Part shown: in pieces, positions 8,885 through 17,832 of the stretch
How positions within the stretch are numbered: position 1 is the stretch's first letter
Layout of the letters: every line of letters begins with the position of its first letter
Assembly: GCF_009363795.1 (NCBI RefSeq)
Contig: NZ_CP045420.1
Coordinates: 2,399,001 to 2,463,000, forward strand
Length of the DNA stretch: 64,000 bases
Source of the DNA: Palleronia sp. THAF1
GTDB lineage: Bacteria; Pseudomonadota; Alphaproteobacteria; Rhodobacterales; Rhodobacteraceae
Direction of reading: 5' to 3'
Position numbers and translations under genes: made by a program
The notes under the pieces: generated by a model
Databases searched by the model: none
Told to the model about the DNA's origin: nothing
Seen by the model: only the letters and a program-made list of their open reading frames with translations

Positions 8885-10605
8885 TTCGATTCTCCGATTC
8901 CGACGCGCAGCCCCGCGCCGGTGTCTTCTGCAATGTAGAAAATCTCACGCGCATCGCGGCTGAGGGACGGCGGCGGGCCTTCCATCGTGAAGGCGATTTC
9001 AAGCGCGCCGTCACCGAAGCGCCAGCGCGCCCAGAGTGTGCGGTCGGACAGGCGGTCGACGGTGGTGTCCTGCCATCCGCTGCGCAGACGCGGGACAACG
9101 TGATCGTGGCGCAGGGACAGACAGTGGCGGGTCAGCTCTTCCCACGCATCGGCATCGGACGGTGGGTCGGAATAGGGGCGAGAGGCGCGGAACGTCGCCA
9201 TCGCGTTCGGATCGGGCACCTCGCGCTCAGCGCTTGCGAACTCCGGGAACTCGGACCGCCGGCCTTTGCGCACGGCTTCGGCCAGATCGCCGTCGAAGTC
9301 GGTGAAGAACTGGAACGGCGCGCGGGCGCCGATCTCTTCGCCCATGAACAGCATCGGCACGAAGGGCGCGAGCAGAAGCATCGCGTGGACGGCGCGCATC
9401 GTGGCGGGGTCGGACAGCGATATCAGGCGCTCGCCGAAGGCGCGGTTGCCGATCTGGTCGTGGGTCTGGTTGGAATTGACGAAATGATCGGGCGACAAAT
9501 GTCCGGACGGCTCGCCACGCGCCTCTGCCCCCTTGGGCCGGTCTTGCCCCTGATCGACCTGCCCGTCACGTAAGGCGGTCACCAGATCGCCGAACGGATC
9601 AACTGAGAACGGCGCGTAGTAGGACTGCGCCTCTCCGGTCAGCAGGCAGTGGATCGCGTGGTGATAATCGTCGTTCCACTGCGCGCGGATGGCCTCTTCG
9701 CCCTCGACGTAGGACGTGATGTTGCGTTCATCCTCGGTGATCAGGTGAATCGGATGGTCAAGGTCCAGCTTGCCCAGATGCCGGGCAAGATGGTGCAGCA
9801 CGTGGGTGTCGTTCGGCGCGCCCAGCTGGTGCACGGCGTCCAGGCGCAGGCCATCCACGCCGTAATCGCGCAACCACATCTCGGCGTTCTGTTCGACGAA
9901 TTGCAGCACTTCAGGGCGGTCGAAGTCGATGGCCGCGCCCCATGGCGTTTGCCGGTCGGCGGTGAAGAACGATGGGCACAGGTCGTTCAGCACTGCGCCC
10001 TCGGGGCCGAAATGGTTGTAGACCGCGTCCACCAACACCATGAGGCCCGCGTCATGGGCGACGCGCACGAATTCGGCCAGGTCCTGCGGCGTGCCGTAGG
10101 CGGGGTGCAGCGCGAAGGGCAGCACGCCATCGTAGCCCCAGCCACGGTCGCCCGCGAACTGGCCCAGCGGCATCAGCTCGACGCAGGTGATGCCCATGGA
10201 GGCCAGAGTGTGCAGTCGGTCGCGCGCGGCGCGTAGCGTGCCATCGCGGGTGAAGGTGCCGACATGGATTTCCATGATCACCGCCGTTTCCCATGCGCGG
10301 CCCTGCCACGGCTTGCGTTGTGCCAGCGCGTCCGTGTCGACAAGGATCGACCGCGCGTGAACGCCACCATCCTGAGCGCGCGATGCCGGGTCGGGACGTT
10401 CTGTGCCGTTGTGAATGAAGGCGTAGGTCTGGCCCGCTTCGGCCTCTACCTCTGCGCTGTGCCAACCGCCGTCATCGCGGGACATCGGTAAGCTGCGCTT
10501 GCCTATCGCCAGATCCAATCGGTCCAGCGATGGCGCCCAGGTCGCGATGCGCCAGCGTCCCGGTGCGATCTTGGTGGCGCCCCAGCGCGGCGTGACCTTC
10601 CCCAT
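8881..10605 (-). CDS. treZ: Malto-oligosyltrehalose trehalohydrolase
   Basis: TreZ (EC 3.2.1.141) cuts trehalose from maltooligosyl trehalose made by TreY. The 574-residue protein has an N-terminal CBM48-like beta domain (about 1-90), then the GH13 barrel with DAVYNHFGPEG, the nucleophile motif GLRLDAVHQL, the acid/base region LITEDERN and THDQIGNRAFGERL. It is the first gene of the treZ-treY unit. Trehalose made this way serves as a compatible solute and stress protectant in many bacteria. Transcription probably starts in the 118-base gap shared with the divergent ureidoglycine aminohydrolase gene. Confidence 0.96.
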   Translation of the reverse strand: MGKVTPRWGATKIAPGRWRIATWAPSLDRLDLAIGKRSLPMSRDDGGWHSAEVEAEAGQTYAFIHNGTERPDPASRAQDGGVHARSILVDTDALAQRKPWQGRAWETAVIMEIHVGTFTRDGTLRAARDRLHTLASMGITCVELMPLGQFAGDRGWGYDGVLPFALHPAYGTPQDLAEFVRVAHDAGLMVLVDAVYNHFGPEGAVLNDLCPSFFTADRQTPWGAAIDFDRPEVLQFVEQNAEMWLRDYGVDGLRLDAVHQLGAPNDTHVLHHLARHLGKLDLDHPIHLITEDERNITSYVEGEEAIRAQWNDDYHHAIHCLLTGEAQSYYAPFSVDPFGDLVTALRDGQVDQGQDRPKGAEARGEPSGHLSPDHFVNSNQTHDQIGNRAFGERLISLSDPATMRAVHAMLLLAPFVPMLFMGEEIGARAPFQFFTDFDGDLAEAVRKGRRSEFPEFASAEREVPDPNAMATFRASRPYSDPPSDADAWEELTRHCLSLRHDHVVPRLRSGWQDTTVDRLSDRTLWARWRFGDGALEIAFTMEGPPPSLSRDAREIFYIAEDTGAGLRVGIGESK

Positions 10606-10723
10606 CTGTACCTCTTACCGTTCCCGACCCAAGGCCAACCGCGCGGACTGCGATGCTGTTCCACCCGTGCTTCCAACAACGGCGCGCGCAGCGCATAAGG
10701 AGTGCGAACCGAGGGAAGCCAAC

Positions 10724-11551
10724 ATGACGAACCGATATTATTCGCCCACCGGAGGGCATCCGCCGCAGGATCAGCTTCTGACCGACCGCGCCGTCTTCAC
10801 CGAAAGCTACGCGGTGCTGCCCAAGGGCACGATGCGCGACATCACGACGTCCTTCCTGCCATTCTGGGACGCGACGCGCCTGTGGGTCATCGCGCGGCCC
10901 CTGTCGGGCTTCGCCGAGACGTTCAGCCACTACCTGATGGAGGTGTCGGCGGGCGGTGGATCGGACCGCCCCGAAACCGATCCGGCGGCAGAGGCGGTGC
11001 TGTTTGTGACCGAAGGCACCGCCAGCCTGTCCATCGGCGGCGAGGCCCATGCGCTGGAGGCCGGAAGCTACGCCTACCTGCCGCCCAACACCGATTGGCG
11101 ACTGCATGCGACCGGGGACGCGCCCTGCCGATTCCATTGGATTCGTAAGGCCTATGCCGGGGTCGATGGCCTGCCGCGCCCCGACGCCTTCGTGACGCAC
11201 GAGCGCGATGCCACGGTGGTCGAAATGCCGGGGACCGATGGCGCTTGGGCCACCACCCGTTTCGTCGCACCCGACGATCTGCGGCACGACATGCATGTAA
11301 ACATCGTCACCTTCCAGCCCGGGGGCGTGATCCCATTTCTGGAAACACACGTGATGGAGCACGGGTTGTATGTGCTTGAAGGCAAGGCCGTCTACCGCTT
11401 GAACCGCGACTGGGTCGAGGTCGAAGCGGGCGACTACATGTGGCTGCGCGCCTTCTGCCCGCAAGCCTGCTATGCGGGTGGTCCAGGGCCGTTCCGCTAC
11501 CTTTTGTACAAGGACGTAAACCGGCACATGGCTCTGCCGCGGTCGCTGTGA
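10724..11551 (+). CDS. allE: (S)-ureidoglycine aminohydrolase, bicupin
   Basis: This 275-residue two-cupin protein matches the (S)-ureidoglycine aminohydrolase family (UGHY/AllE), which hydrolyses (S)-ureidoglycine to (S)-ureidoglycolate and ammonia, a late step of purine ring degradation. The N-terminal MTNRYYSPTGGHPPQ and the C-terminal cupin with ETHVMEHGLYVLEGKAVYRL (manganese ligands of His/Glu type), followed by DYMWLRAFCPQACYAGG, are typical. The ATG is preceded by GAGGGAAGCCAAC. No other allantoin genes are adjacent, so the rest of the pathway must lie elsewhere. Its stop abuts the stop of the convergent ZIP gene. Confidence 0.9.
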   Translation: MTNRYYSPTGGHPPQDQLLTDRAVFTESYAVLPKGTMRDITTSFLPFWDATRLWVIARPLSGFAETFSHYLMEVSAGGGSDRPETDPAAEAVLFVTEGTASLSIGGEAHALEAGSYAYLPPNTDWRLHATGDAPCRFHWIRKAYAGVDGLPRPDAFVTHERDATVVEMPGTDGAWATTRFVAPDDLRHDMHVNIVTFQPGGVIPFLETHVMEHGLYVLEGKAVYRLNRDWVEVEAGDYMWLRAFCPQACYAGGPGPFRYLLYKDVNRHMALPRSL

Positions 11552-12322
11552 TCAACCAAGACTGACGTCCAGGATCATCATCAGGATCAGCCCAACGATC
11601 AGGCCCAAAGTCGCGCGGTTCTGATTGCCGTTGGCGTGGGTCTCGGGGATGATCTCATGGCTGATGATATACAGCATCGCGCCGGCCGCGAAGGTCAGAC
11701 CCCATGGCAGGATCGCGTCGCCTGCGCTGACGGCCAGAACGCCCAGCGCGCCGCCCACAGGCTCTACCAGCCCCGTGGCGGCGGCGATCAGGAACGACCG
11801 TCCGCGCGAATATCCATTGGCCAGCAGTGCCACGGCGACGGCCAGCCCCTCTGGCGCGTTCTGCAGCCCGATGCCGATGGCCAGCGACACGCCGTTTTCC
11901 ACGTTGCCACCGCCGAAGCCCACGCCGACGGCCAGTCCTTCGGGGAAGTTGTGAATGGTGATCGCGATGACAAACAGCCAGATCTTGGCCAGCTTCGCGG
12001 ACCCCACGCCTTCGCGCCCAGTCTCGAAATGCTCATGCGGCAACAGGTGGTTCAGCACCGCGACGAACCCCGCGCCCAGTGCCAGACCGCCCGCCGCGAC
12101 GAAGGCGGCGCCGGTCTTGCCATAGTCGGGCGTGGCCGCGTCGATGCCTGGCAGGATCAGCGAGAAGAACGACGCCGACAGCATGACCCCGGCGGCGAAC
12201 CCCAGGAACGCATCCGCCGCGCGCTGGCTGACCGTGCGCCCGACCAGCACGGGCAGAGCGCCCACGCCGGTCATCAGTCCCGCGGCAAGACTGGCCAAGA
12301 ATCCAAGGGTCAGAATATCCAT
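11552..12322 (-). CDS. ZIP family metal (zinc) transporter
   Basis: This encodes a roughly 256-residue inner-membrane protein with eight hydrophobic segments of the ZIP family, GufA-like branch, which imports Zn2+ or other divalent metals. The metal-binding motifs of TM4 and TM5 are present: AITIHNFPEGLAVG and GIGLQNAPEGLAVA. A cytoplasmic loop between TM3 and TM4 has HLLPHEHFETGREG with histidines. A seventh in-frame upstream codon would allow a start at 12343, but MDILTLGFLASLAAG matches the usual first helix. It is convergent with the allE gene and divergent from the lactate dehydrogenase gene. No operator is obvious. Confidence 0.93.
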   Translation of the reverse strand: MDILTLGFLASLAAGLMTGVGALPVLVGRTVSQRAADAFLGFAAGVMLSASFFSLILPGIDAATPDYGKTGAAFVAAGGLALGAGFVAVLNHLLPHEHFETGREGVGSAKLAKIWLFVIAITIHNFPEGLAVGVGFGGGNVENGVSLAIGIGLQNAPEGLAVAVALLANGYSRGRSFLIAAATGLVEPVGGALGVLAVSAGDAILPWGLTFAAGAMLYIISHEIIPETHANGNQNRATLGLIVGLILMMILDVSLG

Positions 12323-12419
12323 AAGGCACCGCAGGTAAGCCAATGCAACGCGACCTCAAGGACGTGGACGGCAATCGGACCGCTTGCTAGACACGCGGTT
12401 GTTCGCAGCAGGAGCCGCC

Positions 12420-13589
12420 ATGCCCGTCATCACCGAGATCGAAGACCTCAAGCGCATCTATCGCCGCCGGGTGCCCAAGATGTTCTACGACTATTGCGAG
12501 AGCGGGTCATGGACGGAACAGACATTCCGCGAGAACTCTAGCGACTTCGATCTTATCCGCCTGCGCCAACGGGTTGCGGTGAACATGGACGGACGCACGA
12601 CCGCCAGCCAGATGATCGGTCAGGACGTGTCGATGCCGGTGGCGCTGGCCCCCGTCGGCATGACCGGGATGCAGCACGCGGACGGGGAAATCCTTGCGGC
12701 GCAGGCGGCAGAGGCGTTCGGCGTGCCGTTCACGCTGTCCACGATGTCGATCTGCTCGATCGAGGATGTGGCGGCGGCGACGACCAAACCGTTCTGGTTC
12801 CAGCTTTACGTGATGCGCGATCAGGAGTTTCTGGAAGGCATCATCCAGCGCGCCAAGGACGCCAAGTGCTCGGCGCTGGTGCTGACGTTGGATCTGCAAG
12901 TGCTGGGACAGCGGCACAAGGATCTTAAGAACGGGCTGAGCGCGCCGCCCAAGCCGACATTGAAGAACATGCTGAACCTATCCACCAAATGGGGCTGGGG
13001 CATGGAGATGCTGCGCACCGACAAGCGCGAGTTCCGCAATATCGTGGGCCATGCCAAGGGTGTGGGCGATGTGTCGTCGCTGATGGACTGGACGGCACAG
13101 CAGTTCGATCCGCGTCTTGACTGGGACAAGGTCGCGCAGATCAAGGAGATGTGGGGCGGGAAGCTTATCCTGAAGGGCATTCTGGACGCCGAGGACGCCC
13201 GCCGCGCCGCCGATCTGGGCTGCGACGCGATCATCGTGTCGAACCACGGCGGGCGGCAGTTGGACGGGGCGCTGTCTTCGATCCGCGTGTTGCCAGAGAT
13301 TTTGGAAGCGGTGGGTGACCGGATGGAAGTGCATCTGGATAGCGGCATCCGCTCGGGCCAAGATGTGCTGAAGGCCATCGCGATGGGCGCCAGGGGCGTC
13401 TACATCGGGCGTGCGTTCATCTACGGGCTGGGCGCGATGGGCCGCGAAGGCGTCACAAAGGCGCTGGAAGTCATCCACAAGGAGCTGGACGTCTCGATGG
13501 CGCTATGCGGCTACCGCGACGTGAAAGACCTGGATCGGAAGTGTTTGCTGATCGGGCCGGAGTTCGCGCGATACCAGCAGATGGCATAG
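12420..13589 (+). CDS. lldD: FMN-dependent L-lactate dehydrogenase (alpha-hydroxy acid dehydrogenase family)
   Basis: This 389-residue FMN enzyme of the glycolate oxidase/lactate dehydrogenase family oxidises an L-2-hydroxy acid, most likely L-lactate to pyruvate with electrons going to quinone. Visible elements are the N-terminal KRIYRRRVPKMFYDYCESGS, the FMN segment PVALAPVGMTGMQH, ALVLTLDLQVLGQRHKD, the catalytic histidine in VSNHGGRQLDGA, and the phosphate-binding DSGIRSGQDVLKAIAMGA. Start ATG at MPVITEIEDL follows CAGGAGCCGCC. Substrate is inferred from similarity; glycolate, mandelate or other 2-hydroxy acids are possible alternatives. Confidence 0.9.
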   Translation: MPVITEIEDLKRIYRRRVPKMFYDYCESGSWTEQTFRENSSDFDLIRLRQRVAVNMDGRTTASQMIGQDVSMPVALAPVGMTGMQHADGEILAAQAAEAFGVPFTLSTMSICSIEDVAAATTKPFWFQLYVMRDQEFLEGIIQRAKDAKCSALVLTLDLQVLGQRHKDLKNGLSAPPKPTLKNMLNLSTKWGWGMEMLRTDKREFRNIVGHAKGVGDVSSLMDWTAQQFDPRLDWDKVAQIKEMWGGKLILKGILDAEDARRAADLGCDAIIVSNHGGRQLDGALSSIRVLPEILEAVGDRMEVHLDSGIRSGQDVLKAIAMGARGVYIGRAFIYGLGAMGREGVTKALEVIHKELDVSMALCGYRDVKDLDRKCLLIGPEFARYQQMA

Positions 13590-13590
13590 G

Positions 13591-13636
13591 CGGGGCTCTG
13601 CCCGTCCGGGGCTCTGCCCGTCCGGGGCTCTGCCCC
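13591..13636 (+). repeat. Tandem 16-bp repeat (three copies) at the head of intergenic repeat B
   Basis: The unit CGGGGCTCTGCCCGTC occurs twice without change and a third time as CGGGGCTCTGCCCC, giving an exact 16-base period. The unit is the hairpin part of the dispersed intergenic repeat, locally triplicated, and it lies directly after the lactate dehydrogenase stop. Confidence 0.9.
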
Positions 13637-13668
13637 GGACCCCGAGGTATTTTTGGAACGATGAAGCT
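13591..13668 (+). repeat. Intergenic repeat, copy B
   Basis: After the tandem part, a GGGGCTCTGCCCC hairpin and GGACCCCGA lead into the core GGTATTTTTGGAACGATGAAG. The core is identical to copy C near 20840. A GC-rich stem followed by TATTTTT has the form of a rho-independent terminator for the upstream plus-strand gene. The end reaches the stop codon of the convergent metallo-hydrolase gene. Confidence 0.85.
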
Positions 13669-14512
13669 AAAGCGGGATGGTGACGCCGTCCCTGCCGATG
13701 GTGAGCGGGCCGTCGTAGGTTTGGCGCACGGGGGCTTCCCATTGCTGCGGCCCGAAGCCGGGCAGGCCGTCGGGGACCAAGTGGTTCAGGGCAAGGTGCT
13801 TGGCCCCGGCCTTGGTCGCGATGCGCCCGGCCTCTTCCGCCGACGTGTGACTGCGCAGGATATGGGTGCGCAGGCGGTCGTCTCCGTTCGGTGTGGCGGC
13901 GAACAGGGCATCGACGCCAGCGGTCAGCATCGCCTCATGGACCAGCAGGTCGGCGTCGCGCGCGAAATCGGTCATCGCGGGGAGCGGTGCGGTATCGCCA
14001 GAGATGACGACCGTTTTACCCCCGCCCTCTAGCCGCACCGCGAAGCTATCGGCGATGGGCGGGTGGTCGTTGCGGATTGTCGTGACGAAGAGCGAGCCGA
14101 TGGTGAAGGACGGTGTGATTTCGTGGATCGTGACCAGATCACGCAGATCGGGACGCCCCTCGTCCGCGATGCGCAGGTCGATGTCGAAGGCCATGGCCGC
14201 GCAGAAGTGCTGCCAGTAGTCGGCAAGACCGGTCGGCCCGTAGATTGGAACGGGCCGCTTCAGCCCCGCGGTCCAAGCGGTGTGCAGCAGCGGCCCAAGC
14301 TCCAGATAGTGATCCGAATGCAGGTGCGTGATGATGATCGCGTCCAGCGCCGTCAGCGATACATTGGCGTCGCACAGGCCCCGCGCGGCACCCAGTCCTG
14401 CATCCACCAGCACCACCTGCCCCGCCAGTCGCACCAGTGTAGACGTGGGCATCTGGCTGCCGGGCCGGATCGCGGGGCCGCCCTTGCAGCCCATCAGCGT
14501 GATGCTATCCAT
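13667..14512 (-). CDS. MBL-fold metallo-hydrolase (RNase Z/arylsulfatase-like)
   Basis: This 281-residue metallo-beta-lactamase-fold hydrolase has the metal motif THLHSDHYLELG (HxHxDH) near residue 75, further ligands in VISGDTAPL and the LRSHTSAEEAGRIA segment with a downstream NHLVP. This order is typical of RNase Z/ElaC-like and arylsulfatase-like enzymes. It lacks a signal peptide. The start MDSITLMGC is preceded by AGGGATTG on the sense strand. The substrate is unknown. It ends inside intergenic repeat B and is divergent from the amylosucrase gene. Confidence 0.85.
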   Translation of the reverse strand: MDSITLMGCKGGPAIRPGSQMPTSTLVRLAGQVVLVDAGLGAARGLCDANVSLTALDAIIITHLHSDHYLELGPLLHTAWTAGLKRPVPIYGPTGLADYWQHFCAAMAFDIDLRIADEGRPDLRDLVTIHEITPSFTIGSLFVTTIRNDHPPIADSFAVRLEGGGKTVVISGDTAPLPAMTDFARDADLLVHEAMLTAGVDALFAATPNGDDRLRTHILRSHTSAEEAGRIATKAGAKHLALNHLVPDGLPGFGPQQWEAPVRQTYDGPLTIGRDGVTIPL

Positions 14513-14582
14513 CAATCCCTCCGCTACACGATTGCCCGCCCTGTGCCGCACCCGTGACACGGATCATGGTTAGCGGTAGCTG

Positions 14583-16502
14583 ATGCCCGACACTAGCCGC
14601 GAGCACCCCATGGCCAAGACCTTCAAATTCACCGACCTGTTCGATCTGCGCTGGAAACGCGCAGAGGCAGACCTGATGACGCCCCTGACGCGCCTGTATG
14701 CCGACCGGATGGACCCGGCAGAGCTGCGCGACCGGGTGCGCGCCCTGCTGGCTGAGAAATGGGCCGCGCGGCCCGCCGACCTGCGCCGTCTGGACCTGGA
14801 GCGCGACATCCAGCCCGACTGGTTCCAGAGCCAAAGCATGGCGGGCTACGTCTTCTATGTTGACCGCTTTGCAGGCTCGATGGCCGGTGTCGCCAAGCGC
14901 ATCCCCTATTTGCAAAGTCTTGGCATCCGCTACGCCCATTTCATGCCCTGCCTTCAGCCGCGCCCCGGCGACAGCGACGGCGGCTATGCGGTGATGGACT
15001 ACGGCCAGATCGACCCCGAGCTGGGCAGCATGGACGATTTCCGTGCCGTGACGGCCAAGATGCGCAAGGCCGGGATCAGCCCCTGCATCGACATGGTGCT
15101 GAACCACACCGCCAAGGAACACGCCTGGGCCGAGGCGGCGCGCGCGGGCGATCCGTTCTACCGGGAGTTCTACCGCCTGTATGACGACGCCACTATCCCG
15201 CTTCAGTTCGAGGAGACGCTGCTGGAAGTCTTCCCCGAGCAAGCCCCCGGCAATTTCACCTGGGACGAAGGGATGCAGAAGTGGGTCTGGACCACCTTCA
15301 ACACGTTCCAGTGGGATCTGAACTGGGAGAACCCGGAAGTCTTCCTGGCGATCCTTGGCATCATCCTCGACCTTGCGAACAGTGGCGCGGAAGTGCTTCG
15401 ACTGGATGCCGTGGCCTTCATGTGGAAGCGCATGGGCACCGTCTGCCAGAACGAGCCGGAGGTGCACGATATCCTGCAGGCGCTGAACCAGGCGGCATCC
15501 GTTGCGGCGCCCGCCACGATCTTCAAGGCCGAAGCCATCGTCGGCCCGCACCAGCTAGTCCCCTACCTTGGCGCGGGACGGCACGTGGGCAAGGTGTCGA
15601 ACCTTGCCTACCACAACAGCCTGATGGTGCAGTTCTGGTCGGCGCTGGCGTCGGGCAAGTCCGACCTGATGAGCCATGTGCTCGACATCCACTTCCCCGA
15701 CAGCTTCGTGAATGCCGAATGGGCCACGTACATCCGCTGCCACGACGATATCGGATGGGCGATCACCGAAGATGACGCAGAGGCCGTGGGGTTGGACGGC
15801 GCAGCCCACCGCCGTTTCCTGACGGATTTCTATGCGGGCCGGTATGAGGGCAGTTTCGCCCGCGGTGCCGATTTCCAGGTGAACGAAGAGACCGGCGACG
15901 CGCGGACCAACGGCACCTTCGCCTCCCTCGCGGGGCTGGAGATCGCGCTTGAGACCGGCGACGAGGTGGCGGCGGAGCTTGCCGTGAAGCGCATCCTGAT
16001 GGGTCACGCGCTGATCGCGGGCTTCGGTGGCATCCCGCTGATCTACATGGGCGACGAGATCGGGATGCGGAACGATCACGGCTACCTCGACGATCCCGAC
16101 CGCGCGGGCGACGGGCGCTGGATGCAGCGTCCCGCGATGGATTGGATGACGGCGGAGCAAGCCGAAACCGACGACGGCCCCGCCGGTCGCCTGTGGCGCG
16201 GCGTGCGGCACATTCTGGCCGTGCGCGCTGAATGTGACGCCCTGCGCGGCGACGTCCCCAGCCGTGTGCTGCGCACGGGCCACGACAAGCTGTTCTGCAT
16301 GACCCGCCCCGGCCCCGATGCCACGGTGACGGCGATCTACAACGTCACCGACGCCGAACAGCAGATCGAAGCGGATCGCGTTGGGTTGAACATCGACGCC
16401 CTGCCGCGGGACATGCTGTCGGGGGCATTGCCCGGCGTAGAGGAAGACCGGATCGTCGTGCCCCCCTACGGCGCGCTGTGGCTGGAGGCACGGGAGTGGT
16501 AG
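14583..16502 (+). CDS. Amylosucrase (GH13_4), sucrose glucosyltransferase
   Basis: This 639-residue GH13 protein resembles amylosucrase (EC 2.4.1.4), which transfers glucose from sucrose to build an alpha-1,4-glucan and releases fructose. Amylosucrase features are the long N-terminal helical domain, region I CIDMVLNHTAKEH, region II EVLRLDAVAFMWKRMG with nucleophile Asp275, acid/base Glu317 in FKAEAIV, and RCHDDIGWAI at the fourth region, a sucrose-site motif of this subfamily. A downstream ATG (14610, MAKTFKFTDL) could be the true start. The protein has no signal peptide, so it acts in the cytoplasm. It could supply glucan to TreY/TreZ. Sucrose hydrolase activity is the main alternative. Confidence 0.88.
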   Translation: MPDTSREHPMAKTFKFTDLFDLRWKRAEADLMTPLTRLYADRMDPAELRDRVRALLAEKWAARPADLRRLDLERDIQPDWFQSQSMAGYVFYVDRFAGSMAGVAKRIPYLQSLGIRYAHFMPCLQPRPGDSDGGYAVMDYGQIDPELGSMDDFRAVTAKMRKAGISPCIDMVLNHTAKEHAWAEAARAGDPFYREFYRLYDDATIPLQFEETLLEVFPEQAPGNFTWDEGMQKWVWTTFNTFQWDLNWENPEVFLAILGIILDLANSGAEVLRLDAVAFMWKRMGTVCQNEPEVHDILQALNQAASVAAPATIFKAEAIVGPHQLVPYLGAGRHVGKVSNLAYHNSLMVQFWSALASGKSDLMSHVLDIHFPDSFVNAEWATYIRCHDDIGWAITEDDAEAVGLDGAAHRRFLTDFYAGRYEGSFARGADFQVNEETGDARTNGTFASLAGLEIALETGDEVAAELAVKRILMGHALIAGFGGIPLIYMGDEIGMRNDHGYLDDPDRAGDGRWMQRPAMDWMTAEQAETDDGPAGRLWRGVRHILAVRAECDALRGDVPSRVLRTGHDKLFCMTRPGPDATVTAIYNVTDAEQQIEADRVGLNIDALPRDMLSGALPGVEEDRIVVPPYGALWLEAREW

Positions 16503-16602
16503 CGCCGATGACGGGCCGGCGGTGCATCGCCGGATTGTCGCACCGCTGCTACACAATCTGTGTAAACCTTCTGCGGAGCGAGAACCCCGCGCGAGGTGCA
16601 CC

Positions 16603-17721
16603 ATGCCCATCAAGCTGCGACTGGCGACCTTCAATATCGAAAACCTGTTCACACGGTTTGACTTCTCGGCGTTCCTGGATGGTCCGACCAGCCGCGCCGC
16701 GCGCTACCTCGATCCCGTCGTTCAGTTTCTCGGGCAATACGGCGATGGCGATCTGACGCAATTCAACGACTTCCGATCGCTCGTACGCACCGCCTCCATC
16801 TCGCAGGACGACGACAAGCGGCAGCACACGGCCCTGGCGCTTGCTGCGCTGGATGCGGATGTCGTGTGCTTGCAGGAAGTCGATGGCTACGATGCGCTGC
16901 AACGCTTCCTCAAGGCCTACTACGCCAAGTTAGGAGAGAAGACCTACCGCCATGTGGTGCTGCATGAGGCCAATGATCCGCGCGGGATCGACGTTGCGGT
17001 GGTCGCGCAGGACGATTGGCCGATCTACACGCGCAGCCATGCCGATCTGACGCCCGCATGGATCGACAACGAGCCCACGGGCGAGGCACTGCTAGAGCGC
17101 TTTCCTTTGGCACGCAGGCGCGCCGGGCAACTGCGGGGCAAACGCATCTTCCGGCGCGATTGCCTAGAGGTTCAACTGACCAAAGCCCCAGTGACCGTCT
17201 TCAACTGCCATTTCAAGTCCATGGGTGGGGGGCGAGACGACACGATGGGCATGCGCCAGTTGGAAGCGCTGACGGTCCGCGAGATCATCAATCGTCGGTT
17301 CGAAGATCCCTCCACGGCCCTTTGGGCGGTCTGAGGAGACCTCAACGACTACCGGCAGGTCATCAAGGTTCGTGCGCGAACCGACGATGATGGAAACCGT
17401 GTGGAAGATATCGTGACCGAAGATACATCCGGCATCGATCCGCTGATCGACGATGGGTTCGGCGTGAACCTGTGCGATATGCTGCCCCGACCGGACCGCT
17501 GGACGCACTACTACGCGTGGGAGCGGCACAAGACGCAGCTCGACTATATCATCACCTCACCCGCCCTGGCCGAAAAGATGGTGGGTGCGCCGCAAATCAT
17601 CCGGGCCGGGATGCCGTGGCGGGTTCCGAACTCCGCAGACACGCCCCGCTATCCGCGCGTCGGATGGGATCGGCCCAAGGCGTCGGATCACTGTCCGGTG
17701 GTTGCCGAATTCAAACTGTAA
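16603..17721 (+). pseudogene. Endonuclease/exonuclease/phosphatase family gene interrupted by one in-frame TGA
   Basis: The frame encodes an EEP-fold (DNase I-like) phosphodiesterase of 372 codons with a TGA at codon 244 (17332-17334). Before it come FNIENLF (Asn), VCLQEVDG (Glu) and FNCHFKSMGGGRDD. Directly after it, in the same frame, come GDLNDY (catalytic Asp-x-Asn), HKTQLDYIITSP and the terminal SDHCPVVAEF (catalytic His). Nothing is deleted, so a single codon change (for example TGC or TGG to TGA) explains it. The product would stop just before the active-site GDLND, so without readthrough it should be inactive. ATG MPIKLRLATF follows GCGAGGTGCACC. No signal peptide is seen. Sequencing error or recoding are alternatives. 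Confidence 0.85.
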
Positions 17722-17736
17722 TTCCGCAGCCGGGAT

Positions 17737-17758
17737 GGGGTTTCCAAACCCCTTTCCT
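17737..17758 (+). terminator. Rho-independent terminator after the EEP gene
   Basis: GGGGTTT and AAACCCC form an inverted repeat followed by TTTCCTT, 15 bases after the EEP stop. A five-pair stem with six-base loop is the likely fold. It separates the EEP gene from rplY. Confidence 0.6.
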
Positions 17759-17832
17759 TGTCCTATACGCCCGCATCCCCGTGCTGACACCCTTGGAGGC
17801 GGCGGGGTTCATGCAATTTCAGGAGAACCGAT

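Noticed and set aside
13591-13636. Three regular 16-base repeats as a possible CRISPR array
   Set aside because: The repeats are directly adjacent with no spacers, and no cas genes are present.
17332-17375. Selenocysteine insertion element after the TGA in the EEP gene
   Set aside because: The only good stem is five base pairs with a three-base loop containing the TGA itself; the position and loop do not match a bacterial SECIS. I keep recoding only as a minor option.
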